Assembly (NCBI RefSeq): GCF_014876185.1
Contig: NZ_JADALJ010000001.1
Coordinates: 2,151,501 to 2,215,500, forward strand
Direction: 5' to 3'
DNA: 64,000 bases
Source of the DNA: Rufibacter sp. LB8
GTDB lineage: Bacteria; Bacteroidota; Bacteroidia; Cytophagales; Hymenobacteraceae
The translations under genes and the position numbers were made by a program. Shown here in pieces: positions 38,733 to 47,335 of the stretch (position 1 is the first letter of the stretch; each line of letters opens with the position of its first letter). The notes beneath the pieces were generated by a model. That model was given only the letters and a program-made list of their open reading frames with translations. It did not search any database and was not told where the DNA came from.

Positions 38733-39410
38733 ATGCCGTCACAGCCTTCTTCCTCGCCGCTTAAAAGGTTTCTGTATGAGAACGGCCTGAGCCTGGTCAC
38801 GCTGGGTCTGGTGCTGCTGGCTATGGTGGGGCAGATTGTGTTTGGCTGGCATGAGTACAATGACGAGCTGGAGCAGATGGAGCTGGCGCCGCTCGCGTTG
38901 GGAGCCTACTTAAAATCTGGACATTTTATTGAGGCCACTTTTGAGAACTGGGAAAGCGAGTTTCTGCAAATGGGCCTCTATGTGCTGCTCACGGTGTGGT
39001 TAAGGCAGAAGGGATCTGCCGAGTCTAAAAAGCCCTACGAGGAAGACGAAGTGGACCGCGAACCCCAGCCACACAAAGACGCACCGTGGCCCGTGCGCGC
39101 CGGCGGGCTCTGGAAAACGCTCTATAAAAACTCGCTGAGCCTCGCCTTTTTTCTGCTGTTTCTGGCTTCGTTCTTTTTGCACGCCTACGGCGGAATGGAA
39201 GTCTACAACATAGAACAACAGCACCATGGGGAGCCAACGGTAGACCTGTGGGGCTATATGGCCACGTCCAGATTCTGGTTTGAGTCTTTACAGAACTGGC
39301 AGAGTGAGTTCATCGCCATTCTCTCTATTGTGGTGCTGTCCATTTACCTCAGGCAGAAAGGCTCGCCGGAGTCAAAGCCCGTAGACATGGCCCACCAGGA
39401 CATGGAGTAG
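38733..39410 (+). CDS. DUF6766-like membrane protein with internal duplication
   Basis: About 225 residues from ATG 38733; an alternative ATG lies at 38703. The protein has two copies of one unit: helix (LYENGLSLVTLGLVLLAMVGQ / LYKNSLSLAFFLLFLASFF), a loop with EYNDELEQ / VYNIEQQ, then FENWESEFLQ / LQNWQSEF and a second helix ending LRQKGSAESK / LRQKGSPESK. This matches my memory of DUF6766 proteins, of unknown function. It converges on hemN. Confidence 0.78.
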   Translation: MPSQPSSSPLKRFLYENGLSLVTLGLVLLAMVGQIVFGWHEYNDELEQMELAPLALGAYLKSGHFIEATFENWESEFLQMGLYVLLTVWLRQKGSAESKKPYEEDEVDREPQPHKDAPWPVRAGGLWKTLYKNSLSLAFFLLFLASFFLHAYGGMEVYNIEQQHHGEPTVDLWGYMATSRFWFESLQNWQSEFIAILSIVVLSIYLRQKGSPESKPVDMAHQDME

Positions 39411-39429
39411 AAAACCGTTCCAGAATGGC

Positions 39430-40836
39430 TTAAATGGCTTTACTGAAGGTGTTTTCGTTGGCTTGGGAAGATTGCCGCAGGCGTTGGTCAAAGACCATGC
39501 AGATGTTCCTGACGAAGGCTTTGCCCAATTGGTTGACTTTGAGCGCATGGTCTGTAAGGGTGAGCAGGTCTTCCTCCATCATTTCTACCAGGGCAATTTT
39601 GGAATCATAATCCAGGGAACCCAGCAGGCTTTGGTCTATGGGCTGCTCGCCTTTACAGATGAGGTTCAAGATAATTTCTTTGGTGCGCAGATCTTCCAGG
39701 GTATGCAAATGCCCCTTGAAAATGGCCAGTTCTCCGCTGGCAACGGCAGTTTTGTAGTCTTCCACTTTCTTCTGGTTCTGCAGGTAGCCGTACTTGGCGT
39801 CACTGATGGACGACGTGCCCAACCCAATCAACAGTTCTGTGTGGCACGTGGTGTAGCCCATGAAATTGCGGTGCAGGGTGCCGTTCTCCATGGCTTTGTA
39901 AAGCGCGTCTTGGGGCAGCGCGAAATGGTCCATGCCGATGTCTGAGTAGCCCAACTCCTTGAATTTCTGCAGGCCCAGTTCATACAAGGCCCGTTTCTCA
40001 GAACCGCTGGGCAGATCTTTGTGCGTATAACTTCGCTGGCCCGGTTTCACCCACGGCACGTGCGCGTAGGAGTAAAACGCAATGCGGTCTGGCATAAGCA
40101 ACGCCACTTTGTCAATGGTGTCAGACACGCTGGTCAGGGTCTGGTAAGGCAAGCCGTAAATCAGATCGAAGTTCACGGACTCGTACCCGATCCTTCGGGC
40201 TTCCTGGGTCACAAATTCCACGTTTTCAAAGGGCTGTACGCGGTTGATGGTCAATTGCACTAGCGGGTCAAAATCCTGAATCCCGAAACTTACGCGCCGG
40301 AAGCCCAGGTCAAACAAGGTCTGCAAATGGGCCGAGGTGGTGTTGTTGGGGTGGCCCTCAAAACTGAACTCGTGGTCAGGATGAATTTCGGCCTGCGCAA
40401 AAATGCCGTCCAGCAACAGTTTCAAATTCTCTGGGCTGAAAAATGTAGGTGTGCCGCCACCCAAATGCAATTCCCTGATGATGGGTTTCTCCGGGAAATG
40501 GCGCAGATACAAGCTCCACTCCTGCAGCAGGCTTTCAATATAACCACCTTCCACGCTGTGGTTTTTGGTGATGCGCGTGTTGCAACCGCAGTACGTGCAC
40601 AGCGCCTCGCAGAATGGTAGATGAAGATAAAGACTGATGCCCTTCTCTTGGTTAGACTCCGTGAACACGCGCTCCACCACCTCAAACCACTGGCTGGCCG
40701 TGGGCGGTGTGGCATCCCAGAAAGGCACGGTAGGGTAACTGGTGTACCGCGGCGCAGGCACATCATACTTCTGTACCAGTTGTTGCTGGATGCGTTGGAT
40801 CTCTGTGAGGCCGGTGTTCAGGGGAAGTGCGTTCAT
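39430..40836 (-). CDS. hemN: oxygen-independent coproporphyrinogen III dehydrogenase
   Basis: A 468-residue radical SAM enzyme that decarboxylates coproporphyrinogen III to protoporphyrinogen IX without oxygen. The cluster motif is FCEALCTYCGCN (C-x3-C-x2-C-x-C), with LHLGGGTPTFF and SFGIQDFDPLVQ downstream. The C-terminal HemN domain (ELIGLGTSSISD, FKGHLHTLEDL) is complete. Its promoter has an FNR/FixK-like box pair like those of the cco genes, which fits expression at low oxygen to supply heme for the cbb3 oxidase. Confidence 0.96.
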   Translation of the reverse strand: MNALPLNTGLTEIQRIQQQLVQKYDVPAPRYTSYPTVPFWDATPPTASQWFEVVERVFTESNQEKGISLYLHLPFCEALCTYCGCNTRITKNHSVEGGYIESLLQEWSLYLRHFPEKPIIRELHLGGGTPTFFSPENLKLLLDGIFAQAEIHPDHEFSFEGHPNNTTSAHLQTLFDLGFRRVSFGIQDFDPLVQLTINRVQPFENVEFVTQEARRIGYESVNFDLIYGLPYQTLTSVSDTIDKVALLMPDRIAFYSYAHVPWVKPGQRSYTHKDLPSGSEKRALYELGLQKFKELGYSDIGMDHFALPQDALYKAMENGTLHRNFMGYTTCHTELLIGLGTSSISDAKYGYLQNQKKVEDYKTAVASGELAIFKGHLHTLEDLRTKEIILNLICKGEQPIDQSLLGSLDYDSKIALVEMMEEDLLTLTDHALKVNQLGKAFVRNICMVFDQRLRQSSQANENTFSKAI

Positions 40837-40854
40837 GCTCAGCTAATTATACTG

Positions 40855-40919
40855 CAAAGCTACAGCCCCCTTCTCCTGAGAAACATGACCTACACCATAC
40901 CGCGCACTGATTTTGGTCA
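40855..40919 (-). promoter_or_regulatory. hemN promoter with two FNR/FixK-like boxes
   Basis: The -7 box TAGCTTTG is at 40862-40855. A half-conserved box TGACCTACACCA lies at 40886-40897, edge-to-edge 31 nt from the -7 box. A full box TGATTTTGGTCA is at 40908-40919, 22 bp further. No -33 TTG is visible. Confidence 0.72.
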
Positions 40920-41131
40920 CATTTCAGATTTGGAGCCCGAAAACGGAAACCCTATTGGTTGAAAGATGAACTGAGCGGAAAAACCAACTCCCGTTTTCGG
41001 GCTCAATTTCAGAAATGAGCCCGAAAACGGGAGTTGCTGGAATGTTAATTCAATAGGCAAAAATTTCTGAGTTCGAATTGGGATGCCTGCGTGATGATAT
41101 AAAAAATGTGATGAATTCTTCACTTAAACTA

Positions 41132-41261
41132 ACCCACCCCTACCCCTCCGAGGAGGGGAATGGAATGCGTAAGTATTAAAAAATCAGGACCATTACTTAC
41201 TAACATCATCTTCAACTAATTGTGCTGAAAATTCCCCTCCGAGGAGGGGTTAGGGGTGGGT
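41132..41261. mobile_element. 130-bp inverted-repeat element (MITE-like)
   Basis: About 30-bp inverted ends (ACCCACCCCTACCCCTCCGA and complement) flank about 70 bp of unrelated sequence. GGAATGCGTA occurs next to the left end. A sister copy is at 57946-58069. Confidence 0.65.
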
Positions 41262-41284
41262 CTTGCTTCGTTCACAAAGTCTCC

Positions 41285-42160
41285 TTACGCCACGGGAACC
41301 GCCTGCGCCGTTGACTCATGTTCATGGTGGCAGAAAGAACAAGAACCGGCGCAGCTTTTCAGTTTCTGCTGGTACAGGTTGAGCAGCGGAATGGCTGTCT
41401 GGCACGACTGGGTTTTGCGGTAGGTGGGCTGCGTGTATTGCTGAGCCAGGTGCGTGTCTTTGGTGGCCATCACAAATAAATCCACGGGCTGTTTCTCCAG
41501 CACTTCCTGCAGGCCTTCAATCAGGTCTTCTTCCTCCATCAGCAAATACGTGGCACCAGAAGATTTCAGCAATCCCCGTAATTCCTCGCCCTGGCGCTTG
41601 ATCTCTGCCAGGTGGTTGCGGTCAGACTTGGGGTAGAAATGCACCAAAGACACAGACGCCCGGAACAGATCTGCCAGGGTTTTCAGTTGGCTCACCACGG
41701 CAGGGTCCTGGTCGGTGAAGTCGGTGGCGTAGACTAAATGCTGAATGGGTTTGTATTCGGCTTTCTCCGGCACCCACAGCACGGGGCAATGTTCAAAATA
41801 TTGCAACGACCAGGCCTGTTGCTCTCCCTGCACCACTTCCAACATCTCAGAACCGGCAATCACTAAATCCGGCTGATGTACCTGCACCAGCAACGGCAGC
41901 GCCTCGGCCCAACGGTCATGACTGAGCAGGCATTCCAGGTGCTGCGGTTGGGCGCGCTGGCGGGTTGGGCAGGCATACCGCTTGGCGAAGCTATGCAGCC
42001 GCTGCGAGTACTGGTAATGATCCGTCATGGACATGGGCGCGCCGTTGGAACTGAAGACCAACAACACATCGGCGCCTTGGTGACAGGCCATCTCCACGGC
42101 ATAGCGGTAGGCGTTCACGCTGTTGTCAGACAAATCTGTGAGTACTAATATCTTTTTCAT
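41285..42160 (-). CDS. universal stress protein with Cys/His-rich tail
   Basis: A 291-residue UspA-like protein from ATG 42160 (MKKILVLTDLSDNSVNAYRYA). It has two tandem Usp folds; the second contains LVYATDFTDQDPAV. The last 22 residues carry CAGSCSFCHHEHE (C270, C274, C277, H278, H279, H281), which looks like a metal or redox site and is not part of normal Usp proteins. It lies 53 bp behind the SafE-like gene in the ccoG operon, so a link to oxidase assembly, copper handling or low-oxygen stress is possible. Confidence 0.85.
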   Translation of the reverse strand: MKKILVLTDLSDNSVNAYRYAVEMACHQGADVLLVFSSNGAPMSMTDHYQYSQRLHSFAKRYACPTRQRAQPQHLECLLSHDRWAEALPLLVQVHQPDLVIAGSEMLEVVQGEQQAWSLQYFEHCPVLWVPEKAEYKPIQHLVYATDFTDQDPAVVSQLKTLADLFRASVSLVHFYPKSDRNHLAEIKRQGEELRGLLKSSGATYLLMEEEDLIEGLQEVLEKQPVDLFVMATKDTHLAQQYTQPTYRKTQSCQTAIPLLNLYQQKLKSCAGSCSFCHHEHESTAQAVPVA

Positions 42161-42213
42161 CTTCAATAGGTTAAGCGTGAACACGTATTTTATTTCCCGG
42201 TTAAGGGCAGTTA

Positions 42214-42930
42214 TTATCTAGGAGAATGGCAGGTGGCAATGGGCTTCTCCCCTGCTTCTGTTTGCGCCAGTTGCGGGCTCACGTACGGAATGCCCAGATT
42301 GAGGCCCCGCAAAATGAACAGCACCGCCATGAACGTGGCCGCGTACGGGATAGACTTCTTAAAGAACCGCCGTAGCCCCGGCCCTACCAATTTGCCAGAC
42401 ACCGAGAGCAAAAACATCAACGGAAACGTGCCCAACCCAAACAGCGCCATATAGCCCATGGCGGCCGGCACGCTAGGCATGCTTACCGCCCCCGCCATGG
42501 CGAAGTACACAAACCCGCAAGGCAGCAGTCCGTTCAACAAACCAATAGCGCCCATGGACCACCAAGACGGATTCTTAAAAAAATGGCCCATGGCTTTCTG
42601 ATTTTTTTGCAGCAGCGCCTCCACCCCGGTTACTTGTCTGAACTTCCCAGACACGGCAGCCGGTACCACCACCAACACCAGAATCAAAACCCCGGAGAAG
42701 ATGGAAAGCCCCTGCTGAAAACCCGCTAACTGGAAACTCTGGCCCAGCAAACCGGCCACCGCCCCCAAGGCAGTATAAGAGATAATGCGTCCCAAATTGT
42801 ACAGCAACCGGCCTGAAAGGAAGGAAAACCCCGCGCCTTTGCCCATGGGCAAGGCCATGGCAATGGGGCCGCACATGCCCACGCAGTGAAAACTGCCCAA
42901 AATCCCGAATAAAAACCCTGCCCAGATCAT
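42214..42930 (-). CDS. SafE/TauE-like membrane protein of the cbb3 assembly cluster
   Basis: A 238-residue polytopic protein of the sulfite exporter TauE/SafE family subtype found with cbb3 oxidase genes. It has FHCVGMCGPIAMALPMG near the N-terminus and LLPCGFVYFAMAGAVS in the middle. The CVGMC and LPCG cysteines suggest metal or redox handling, possibly copper delivery to CcoN. It starts 1 bp after ccoH ends, so the two are tightly coupled. Confidence 0.87.
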   Translation of the reverse strand: MIWAGFLFGILGSFHCVGMCGPIAMALPMGKGAGFSFLSGRLLYNLGRIISYTALGAVAGLLGQSFQLAGFQQGLSIFSGVLILVLVVVPAAVSGKFRQVTGVEALLQKNQKAMGHFFKNPSWWSMGAIGLLNGLLPCGFVYFAMAGAVSMPSVPAAMGYMALFGLGTFPLMFLLSVSGKLVGPGLRRFFKKSIPYAATFMAVLFILRGLNLGIPYVSPQLAQTEAGEKPIATCHSPR

Positions 42931-42931
42931 G

Positions 42932-43408
42932 TTACTCCAGCGTAAGGTCTTGTTTCATGAAATACTGCTGACCCTCGGCCTGCCAGCTTACTTCTACCCG
43001 CCAGAAACCTTTGGCCAGTTGGGCGGTGCTGATGTGCTGCTGCAAATCACTGTTCAAAGCCAAGGCTACTTCTATGTCTTGCTGGCTGTCTGAGGGCCTG
43101 AAAAACCGCACGTTTCCTTTCAGTTTCTGACCTTTAAATGCCTCTGGAAATACCAGACTCACTTGCTCCGCGGCGGCGGCGTGCACAATGGTAAGCGGTT
43201 GCGCCAAGGCCTGGGTTTGGCTCAATTGGTCCATGCGCTGGCCGTATTCCAGTTCCTGTTGGTAGTAGTCTTTTGACACCAGGTTCACTTCGCTCTGCAT
43301 GGCGCCGCGCACCATAAAGGCAATGTAGCAGATGAACAGCACGAAGGCCGTGATGATCAACCTGGGCCACCAGGCGCCACTTTTCTTAGCTGGACTAGTT
43401 GTTGTCAT
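42932..43408 (-). CDS. ccoH: FixH/CcoH family protein
   Basis: A 158-residue protein with one N-terminal membrane helix (WPRLIITAFVLFICYIAFMV) and a periplasmic beta-sandwich containing SKDYYQQELEYGQRMDQ, the hallmark of FixH. CcoH helps assemble or stabilise cbb3 oxidase. It lies between ccoG and the SafE-like gene on the same strand. Confidence 0.92.
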   Translation of the reverse strand: MTTTSPAKKSGAWWPRLIITAFVLFICYIAFMVRGAMQSEVNLVSKDYYQQELEYGQRMDQLSQTQALAQPLTIVHAAAAEQVSLVFPEAFKGQKLKGNVRFFRPSDSQQDIEVALALNSDLQQHISTAQLAKGFWRVEVSWQAEGQQYFMKQDLTLE

Positions 43409-43475
43409 GATTTCTAGGGGTAAGCTCCCGTTGACCAGAAGCAGTTATTTTTATGCTTGTTTGCTGTCTTTTATT

Positions 43476-44876
43476 TTATTTGCCCGGGCCCAGGAACTTG
43501 GTTTTCTCTTTGGAAATCAGTTCATCGCCGCTATACACGCCCAGTTCAATCTCCGTAGACATTCCGCTGAGTTTCTGGCCGTCAATCTCCACGAAGAACA
43601 CGCCTTCAGTGATGCCCTGCGCGGGCAATACCATCTCGTTGCGCACCAGTTTCACCTTACCCGCGGGCCGGAGAACTTTCACGGTGATGGGCATGGGCGC
43701 GTTGGTTTTGTTGATGACTGAGATGTTGTAGAGGTTGCTGATGTGGCCGTTCTCTTTTTTCTGGTAGAGCATGCCCGGTGTGCGCAAGACGGTGGCGTCT
43801 ACGTTGCTTCGGGTCACCAACAGCGCTACAAACCCAGCCATTAACAAGACCAGCACCACGGTGTAGCTTTTCATGCGGGCCGTGAACCGGGTGGGCGTGC
43901 CCAGGGCAATGCTTTCCTCTGACGAATATTTGATCAGGTTCTGCGGCTTGCCAATCAGGTCCATGATGTTGTTGCAGGCGTCAATGCAGGCGGTGCAGTT
44001 AATGCATTCCATCTGCTGCGCGCCGTTCCTGATGTCAATGCCCGTGGGACACACAGACACACACTGGTGGCAGTCAATGCAGTCGCCGGCGGTGCGTTCC
44101 ACGTTTTTGCGGAGTTTCTCACGGGGTTCACCTCGCACGTAATCATAGGCAATCACGCTGGTTTTCTTGTCCATCATGACGCCTTGCAGCCGCCCGTAGG
44201 GGCACACAATGGTACACACCTGCTCCCTGAACCGGGCAAATACGCCGTAAAAAATGCCCGTGAAAATGACCATGGAAGACAAGCCGCCTACGTGGTTGGC
44301 GGGGGCGTCTGTCACTATTTTCTGCAGTTCCTCTACCCCAATAATGTAGGCCAGAAACGTGTTGGCAATCACAAATGAAATGGCCAGGAACGCCAGGTGC
44401 TTCAAGCTCTTTTTCCAGAATTTCTCAAAGGTGAGTGGGGCTTTGTCCAGGGCTTTCTGCTTGTTGAAATCGCCCTCAATCCAGTACTCAATGCGCCGGA
44501 ACACCATTTCCATGAAAATGGTCTGGGGGCACACCCAGCCGCAGAACACGCGCCCAAACACAATGGTGAACAGAATGATGAACAGCACAAAGGCCATGAA
44601 CCCCACCAGCAGAATAAAGAAATCCTGCGGCCAGAAAATCATGCCCATGATGATGAACTTGCGCTCGGGCAAATTGAGCATCAACACCGGCAAATCATTG
44701 ATTTTCAGGAACGGGCCTATGAACAGAAGCGCCAGAAAGCCATAGCTTACCAGCTTGCGGTAGTTGTAGAACTTTCCGCTGGGCTTCTTGGGGTACACCC
44801 ACACGCGTTTGCCGTCTTTGTCAACGGTGGCAATGGTATCCCGGAAGGCGTCATGATCTACTACTACCTGGCTCAT
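43476..44876 (-). CDS. ccoG: cytochrome c oxidase accessory protein CcoG
   Basis: A 466-residue membrane iron-sulfur protein (FixG/RdxA). Seen: VWVYPKKPSGKFYNYRK, several membrane helices, the CGWVCPQTIFME motif, and two ferredoxin clusters (CIDCHQCVSVCPTGIDI and CINCTACIDACN). The C-terminal Ig-like FixG domain ends the protein. CcoG is thought to reduce copper for insertion into CcoN. It is first in an operon with ccoH, SafE-like and probably the stress protein, driven by a promoter with two FNR/FixK-like boxes. Confidence 0.96.
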   Translation of the reverse strand: MSQVVVDHDAFRDTIATVDKDGKRVWVYPKKPSGKFYNYRKLVSYGFLALLFIGPFLKINDLPVLMLNLPERKFIIMGMIFWPQDFFILLVGFMAFVLFIILFTIVFGRVFCGWVCPQTIFMEMVFRRIEYWIEGDFNKQKALDKAPLTFEKFWKKSLKHLAFLAISFVIANTFLAYIIGVEELQKIVTDAPANHVGGLSSMVIFTGIFYGVFARFREQVCTIVCPYGRLQGVMMDKKTSVIAYDYVRGEPREKLRKNVERTAGDCIDCHQCVSVCPTGIDIRNGAQQMECINCTACIDACNNIMDLIGKPQNLIKYSSEESIALGTPTRFTARMKSYTVVLVLLMAGFVALLVTRSNVDATVLRTPGMLYQKKENGHISNLYNISVINKTNAPMPITVKVLRPAGKVKLVRNEMVLPAQGITEGVFFVEIDGQKLSGMSTEIELGVYSGDELISKEKTKFLGPGK

Positions 44877-44930
44877 TTCTTTCTCTGTTTGGGGGTTGCA
44901 CTCAGAAAGGGTCTTCTCCTTTCTACCCTA

Positions 44931-44995
44931 CAAAATTCAGGGTTTTGCCCCAGCCAGAAGATGACGCCGGTCATGTAGCGCAGTGATTCTTGTCA
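44931..44995 (-). promoter_or_regulatory. ccoG promoter with two FNR/FixK-like boxes
   Basis: The -7 box GAATTTTG is at 44938-44931. The proximal box TGACGCCGGTCA lies at 44962-44973, 31 nt edge to edge. The distal box TGATTCTTGTCA is at 44984-44995, 22 bp further upstream. Confidence 0.8.
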
Positions 44996-45852
44996 AAGGC
45001 GATGTGGAGAGGTGGGGATGTAAAAACGATGACGTGCGTTTTCGGGCTCATTTCTGGAAACGAGGCCGAAAACGGACGTTGGCGGAGACACTCGTAGGAG
45101 CTGCGCACACTACGAGGTCCTTTGGGCGGGCGTTTGTCGGAACCTCCACCTGTAGAGACAAGGCAGTGCCTTGTCTCTACCACGCATTGCTCCTTTGTCC
45201 TATATTTGGAGTCATCTTGCGGAAGACTCCAGACAACGGAAGGAATCCAGAAGTGCCCTTACCTGCACAAGAAATCATCCCCCTACCCCCTTCAAAGGGG
45301 GACGGAATGCGTGTAAATAAGACATAAAAATGTAAAAAGCGTTTTCGGGCTCATTTCTGGAAATGGAGCCAAAAACGGATGTTGATAACACAAGGGCTTC
45401 ACCTGCCGCAAGTTTAGCGCTAGCGTAACTTGTGGCAGCACACGTTGTAAGTTTATAAACTTACGTCAGTTGATAAACTGACTCGGTGCATTCCCACAAG
45501 TTACGCTGGCGCTAAACTTGCGGGAGTTTTTTTATGCTATCTATGCTGTTCGGGATTTACCAATCCCGAACCACTCTGTCGGGGATTTCCTAATCCCCGC
45601 TGCTAGAAAACGGGGATTAGGAAATCCCCGACAGATAACTTTCGGATTGGTAAATCCGAAAGAGCTGGGTGACTTGCGTTTTCGGCCTCATTTCAGAAAA
45701 TGAAGCCGAAAACGGAAACTAGCCCTTACCTTTTCGACCCAAATTTCAAGACTTGGAAAACTTTAATTACATACGTTTTATGGCGCGTTCCGTCCCCCTT
45801 TGAAGGGGGACGAAATGCGTAAAAAGCAATGAATGAACATTCCCAAAACAAA

Positions 45853-45913
45853 AAAGGAATGCCCATTGAGCATTCCCTTTCGTTCAAGAGATGTGCGGAA
45901 ATTCCGCATCTCT
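45853..45913 (-). terminator. double hairpin after ccoP
   Basis: Two adjacent hairpins: GGAATGC/GCATTCC near 45856-45876 with A/T flanks, and CGGAA/TTCCG with GAGATG/CATCTC extensions at 45888-45913, just downstream of the ccoP stop. Confidence 0.6.
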
Positions 45914-45934
45914 CCCATTAAACACTAACAATAA

Positions 45935-46831
45935 TTACTTCTTTCCTTCATATTTCTCGCCTTGCGGGGCTTTGCCGTTGGCGGGTTTGGTGCCTTGCAG
46001 GCTGAGGAGGTAGCTGGACACTTCCAGAATCTGGTCATCTGAGAGTTTGCTTTGCCAGGCCACCATGCCTTTGCTGGTCACGCCGTATTTGATCACTTTG
46101 AACACATCGTTCACGTCGCCGCCGTGGAGCCAGAATTCATCGGTGAGGTTGGGGCCTACCATGCCTTCGCCGTTCTGGCCGTGACAGGCCGCGCAGTTCT
46201 GGGTGTAGGTGGCGTGGCCGGCTTCCAGCAGAGCCGCGTCTGTGAGCGGTTTGAAGTTGGTGACTTCCTGGGCATTGCCCGAGCCGTCTTTGGGCTGAAG
46301 CAGGGCCGCTTGCTGCATCTCATGTTGGTATTCTGCGTCCTGCAGTTTGCCGCCCCACACGTGGTAGTTCAGCAGGTACACCACAGAAAACACAATGGTG
46401 GCGTAGAAACTGTATTTCCACCAGGGCGGAAGGTCATTGTCAAATTCATGGATGCCGTCATAGTCATGGTCGTCCAGCACCACGTCGGTGGCTTTGCCGG
46501 TGAGCAGTTGGGCATCGCCACGCAAAAGGGCAATCAGGCGGGCCATGAACGAGTGCTCCAGGCCCGGGCGGGCGTACAGTTTCTCCAGCAACGGCAAACT
46601 CTGCACGAAGACCATGCCGCCCAACACCAGCACCGCCGTTAACAGCAGCCCCGTGAGGCAGAGCACCAGCAAACCCGCCGTGGACAAGCCCGGTATGCCG
46701 AACATGCTTTCAGGCGCGGCTTCTGGGGCAGCGGCGGTTGCAGCTTCCTGCGCCCAGCTGGGCAAACTCAGCAGCCAGGCACCCGCCAGCGCCAGGGCCG
46801 GTTTAGAAGAGAGCGTAAAATTAGTTTTCAT
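45935..46831 (-). CDS. ccoP: cbb3-type cytochrome c oxidase subunit III
   Basis: A 298-residue membrane-anchored cytochrome c. It has a signal-like start, two membrane helices (about 48-75 and 140-160), the FixP N-terminal motif YDGIHEFDNDLPPWWKYSF, and one heme c domain (NCAACHGQNGEGMVGPNL). Proteobacterial CcoP has two heme domains; this one has one, as is common in Bacteroidota. It passes electrons to CcoN. The last codons of ccoQ overlap its start by 11 bp. Confidence 0.95.
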   Translation of the reverse strand: MKTNFTLSSKPALALAGAWLLSLPSWAQEAATAAAPEAAPESMFGIPGLSTAGLLVLCLTGLLLTAVLVLGGMVFVQSLPLLEKLYARPGLEHSFMARLIALLRGDAQLLTGKATDVVLDDHDYDGIHEFDNDLPPWWKYSFYATIVFSVVYLLNYHVWGGKLQDAEYQHEMQQAALLQPKDGSGNAQEVTNFKPLTDAALLEAGHATYTQNCAACHGQNGEGMVGPNLTDEFWLHGGDVNDVFKVIKYGVTSKGMVAWQSKLSDDQILEVSSYLLSLQGTKPANGKAPQGEKYEGKK

Positions 46832-47030
46832 AACGCAGGTGGGTTAACGGCGTGGCTACTTCCTCGCCCTCAGGCTGTTGCAGGGGCATGGCGCTCATGG
46901 CGGCAATGTGCTGCTTGTCTGAGAAAATCACGAACAAGAGCAACCCGATGAAAAACACGAAGAAGATTAAAAACGAGATAATTGGGTAAATGGCGATGCC
47001 GTCAATGGATTGCAGTATATTTTTATACAT
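46821..47030 (-). CDS. ccoQ: CcoQ/FixQ-like small subunit
   Basis: A 69-residue protein with a single membrane helix (AIYPIISFLIFFVFFIGLLLFVIF) and a short cytoplasmic tail. Size and position between ccoNO and ccoP match CcoQ, which stabilises the oxidase. It overlaps ccoP by 11 bp, suggesting translational coupling. Confidence 0.85.
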   Translation of the reverse strand: MYKNILQSIDGIAIYPIISFLIFFVFFIGLLLFVIFSDKQHIAAMSAMPLQQPEGEEVATPLTHLRYEN

Positions 47031-47335
47031 GGCTCTTATGTTAAGTTAAGAGTTGAGAATTATGAGTTAAAAGTTGGGCTCGTTCCAGTTCCCTGGCTTG
47101 AAGCACCCCTGGGGCTTGACTAATTTTTTTTTGTAAAAGAAGCAGGAACAGGTAGGGGCGTTTTCGGGCTCATTCCCCCAAACGAAGCCAAAAACAGCAC
47201 CCTCCCTTTTTCCCCATGCAAATGGGAATTCCTACTTTTCTTTTTGAGACACAAGATGTAAGATACAAGACGCAAGACTTCAACTCTTCAAATTCCACTT
47301 CACATCTCTTGCGTCTTGCGGCTTACATCTTGTGT
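47031..47335. other. gap between ccoNO and ccoQP
   Basis: No gene. It has a mixed-arm family A hairpin at 47159-47197 and an inverted-repeat pair (GACACAAGATGTAAG near 47247 and CTTACATCTTGTGTC near 47322). No FNR/FixK-like box is seen, so ccoQP is probably read through from ccoNO or has another promoter. Confidence 0.55.

Larger units (their letters stand above)
40837..41284. other. hemN promoter region plus repeats
   Basis: Holds the hemN promoter and boxes (40855-40919), a degenerate family A copy (about 40908-40948), a family A hairpin with G/C-extended arms at 40987-41035, and a 130-bp inverted-repeat element at 41132-41261. Confidence 0.75.
44877..45934. repeat. ccoG promoter and 900-bp repeat cluster
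   Basis: No gene. After the ccoG promoter (44931-44995) come family A hairpins at 45036-45076, 45339-45378 and 45675-45717, a repeat 45079-45180 inverted relative to 18957-19060, the 29-bp palindrome 45152-45180, G/C hairpins at 45277-45310 and 45789-45822, CCGCAAGTTTAGCGC-type repeats near 45411-45440 and 45492-45527, a GGGGATTTCCTAATCCCC repeat near 45582-45633, and the ccoP terminators. Confidence 0.85.

Noticed and set aside
44877-45934. CRISPR array
   Set aside because: Repeats in this region are of several different families, not evenly spaced identical direct repeats, and no cas genes are present.
47031-47335. FNR/FixK-like box in front of ccoQP
   Set aside because: No TGAY-N4-RTCA with a -7 box at the common spacing was found; ccoQP is probably read from ccoNO.
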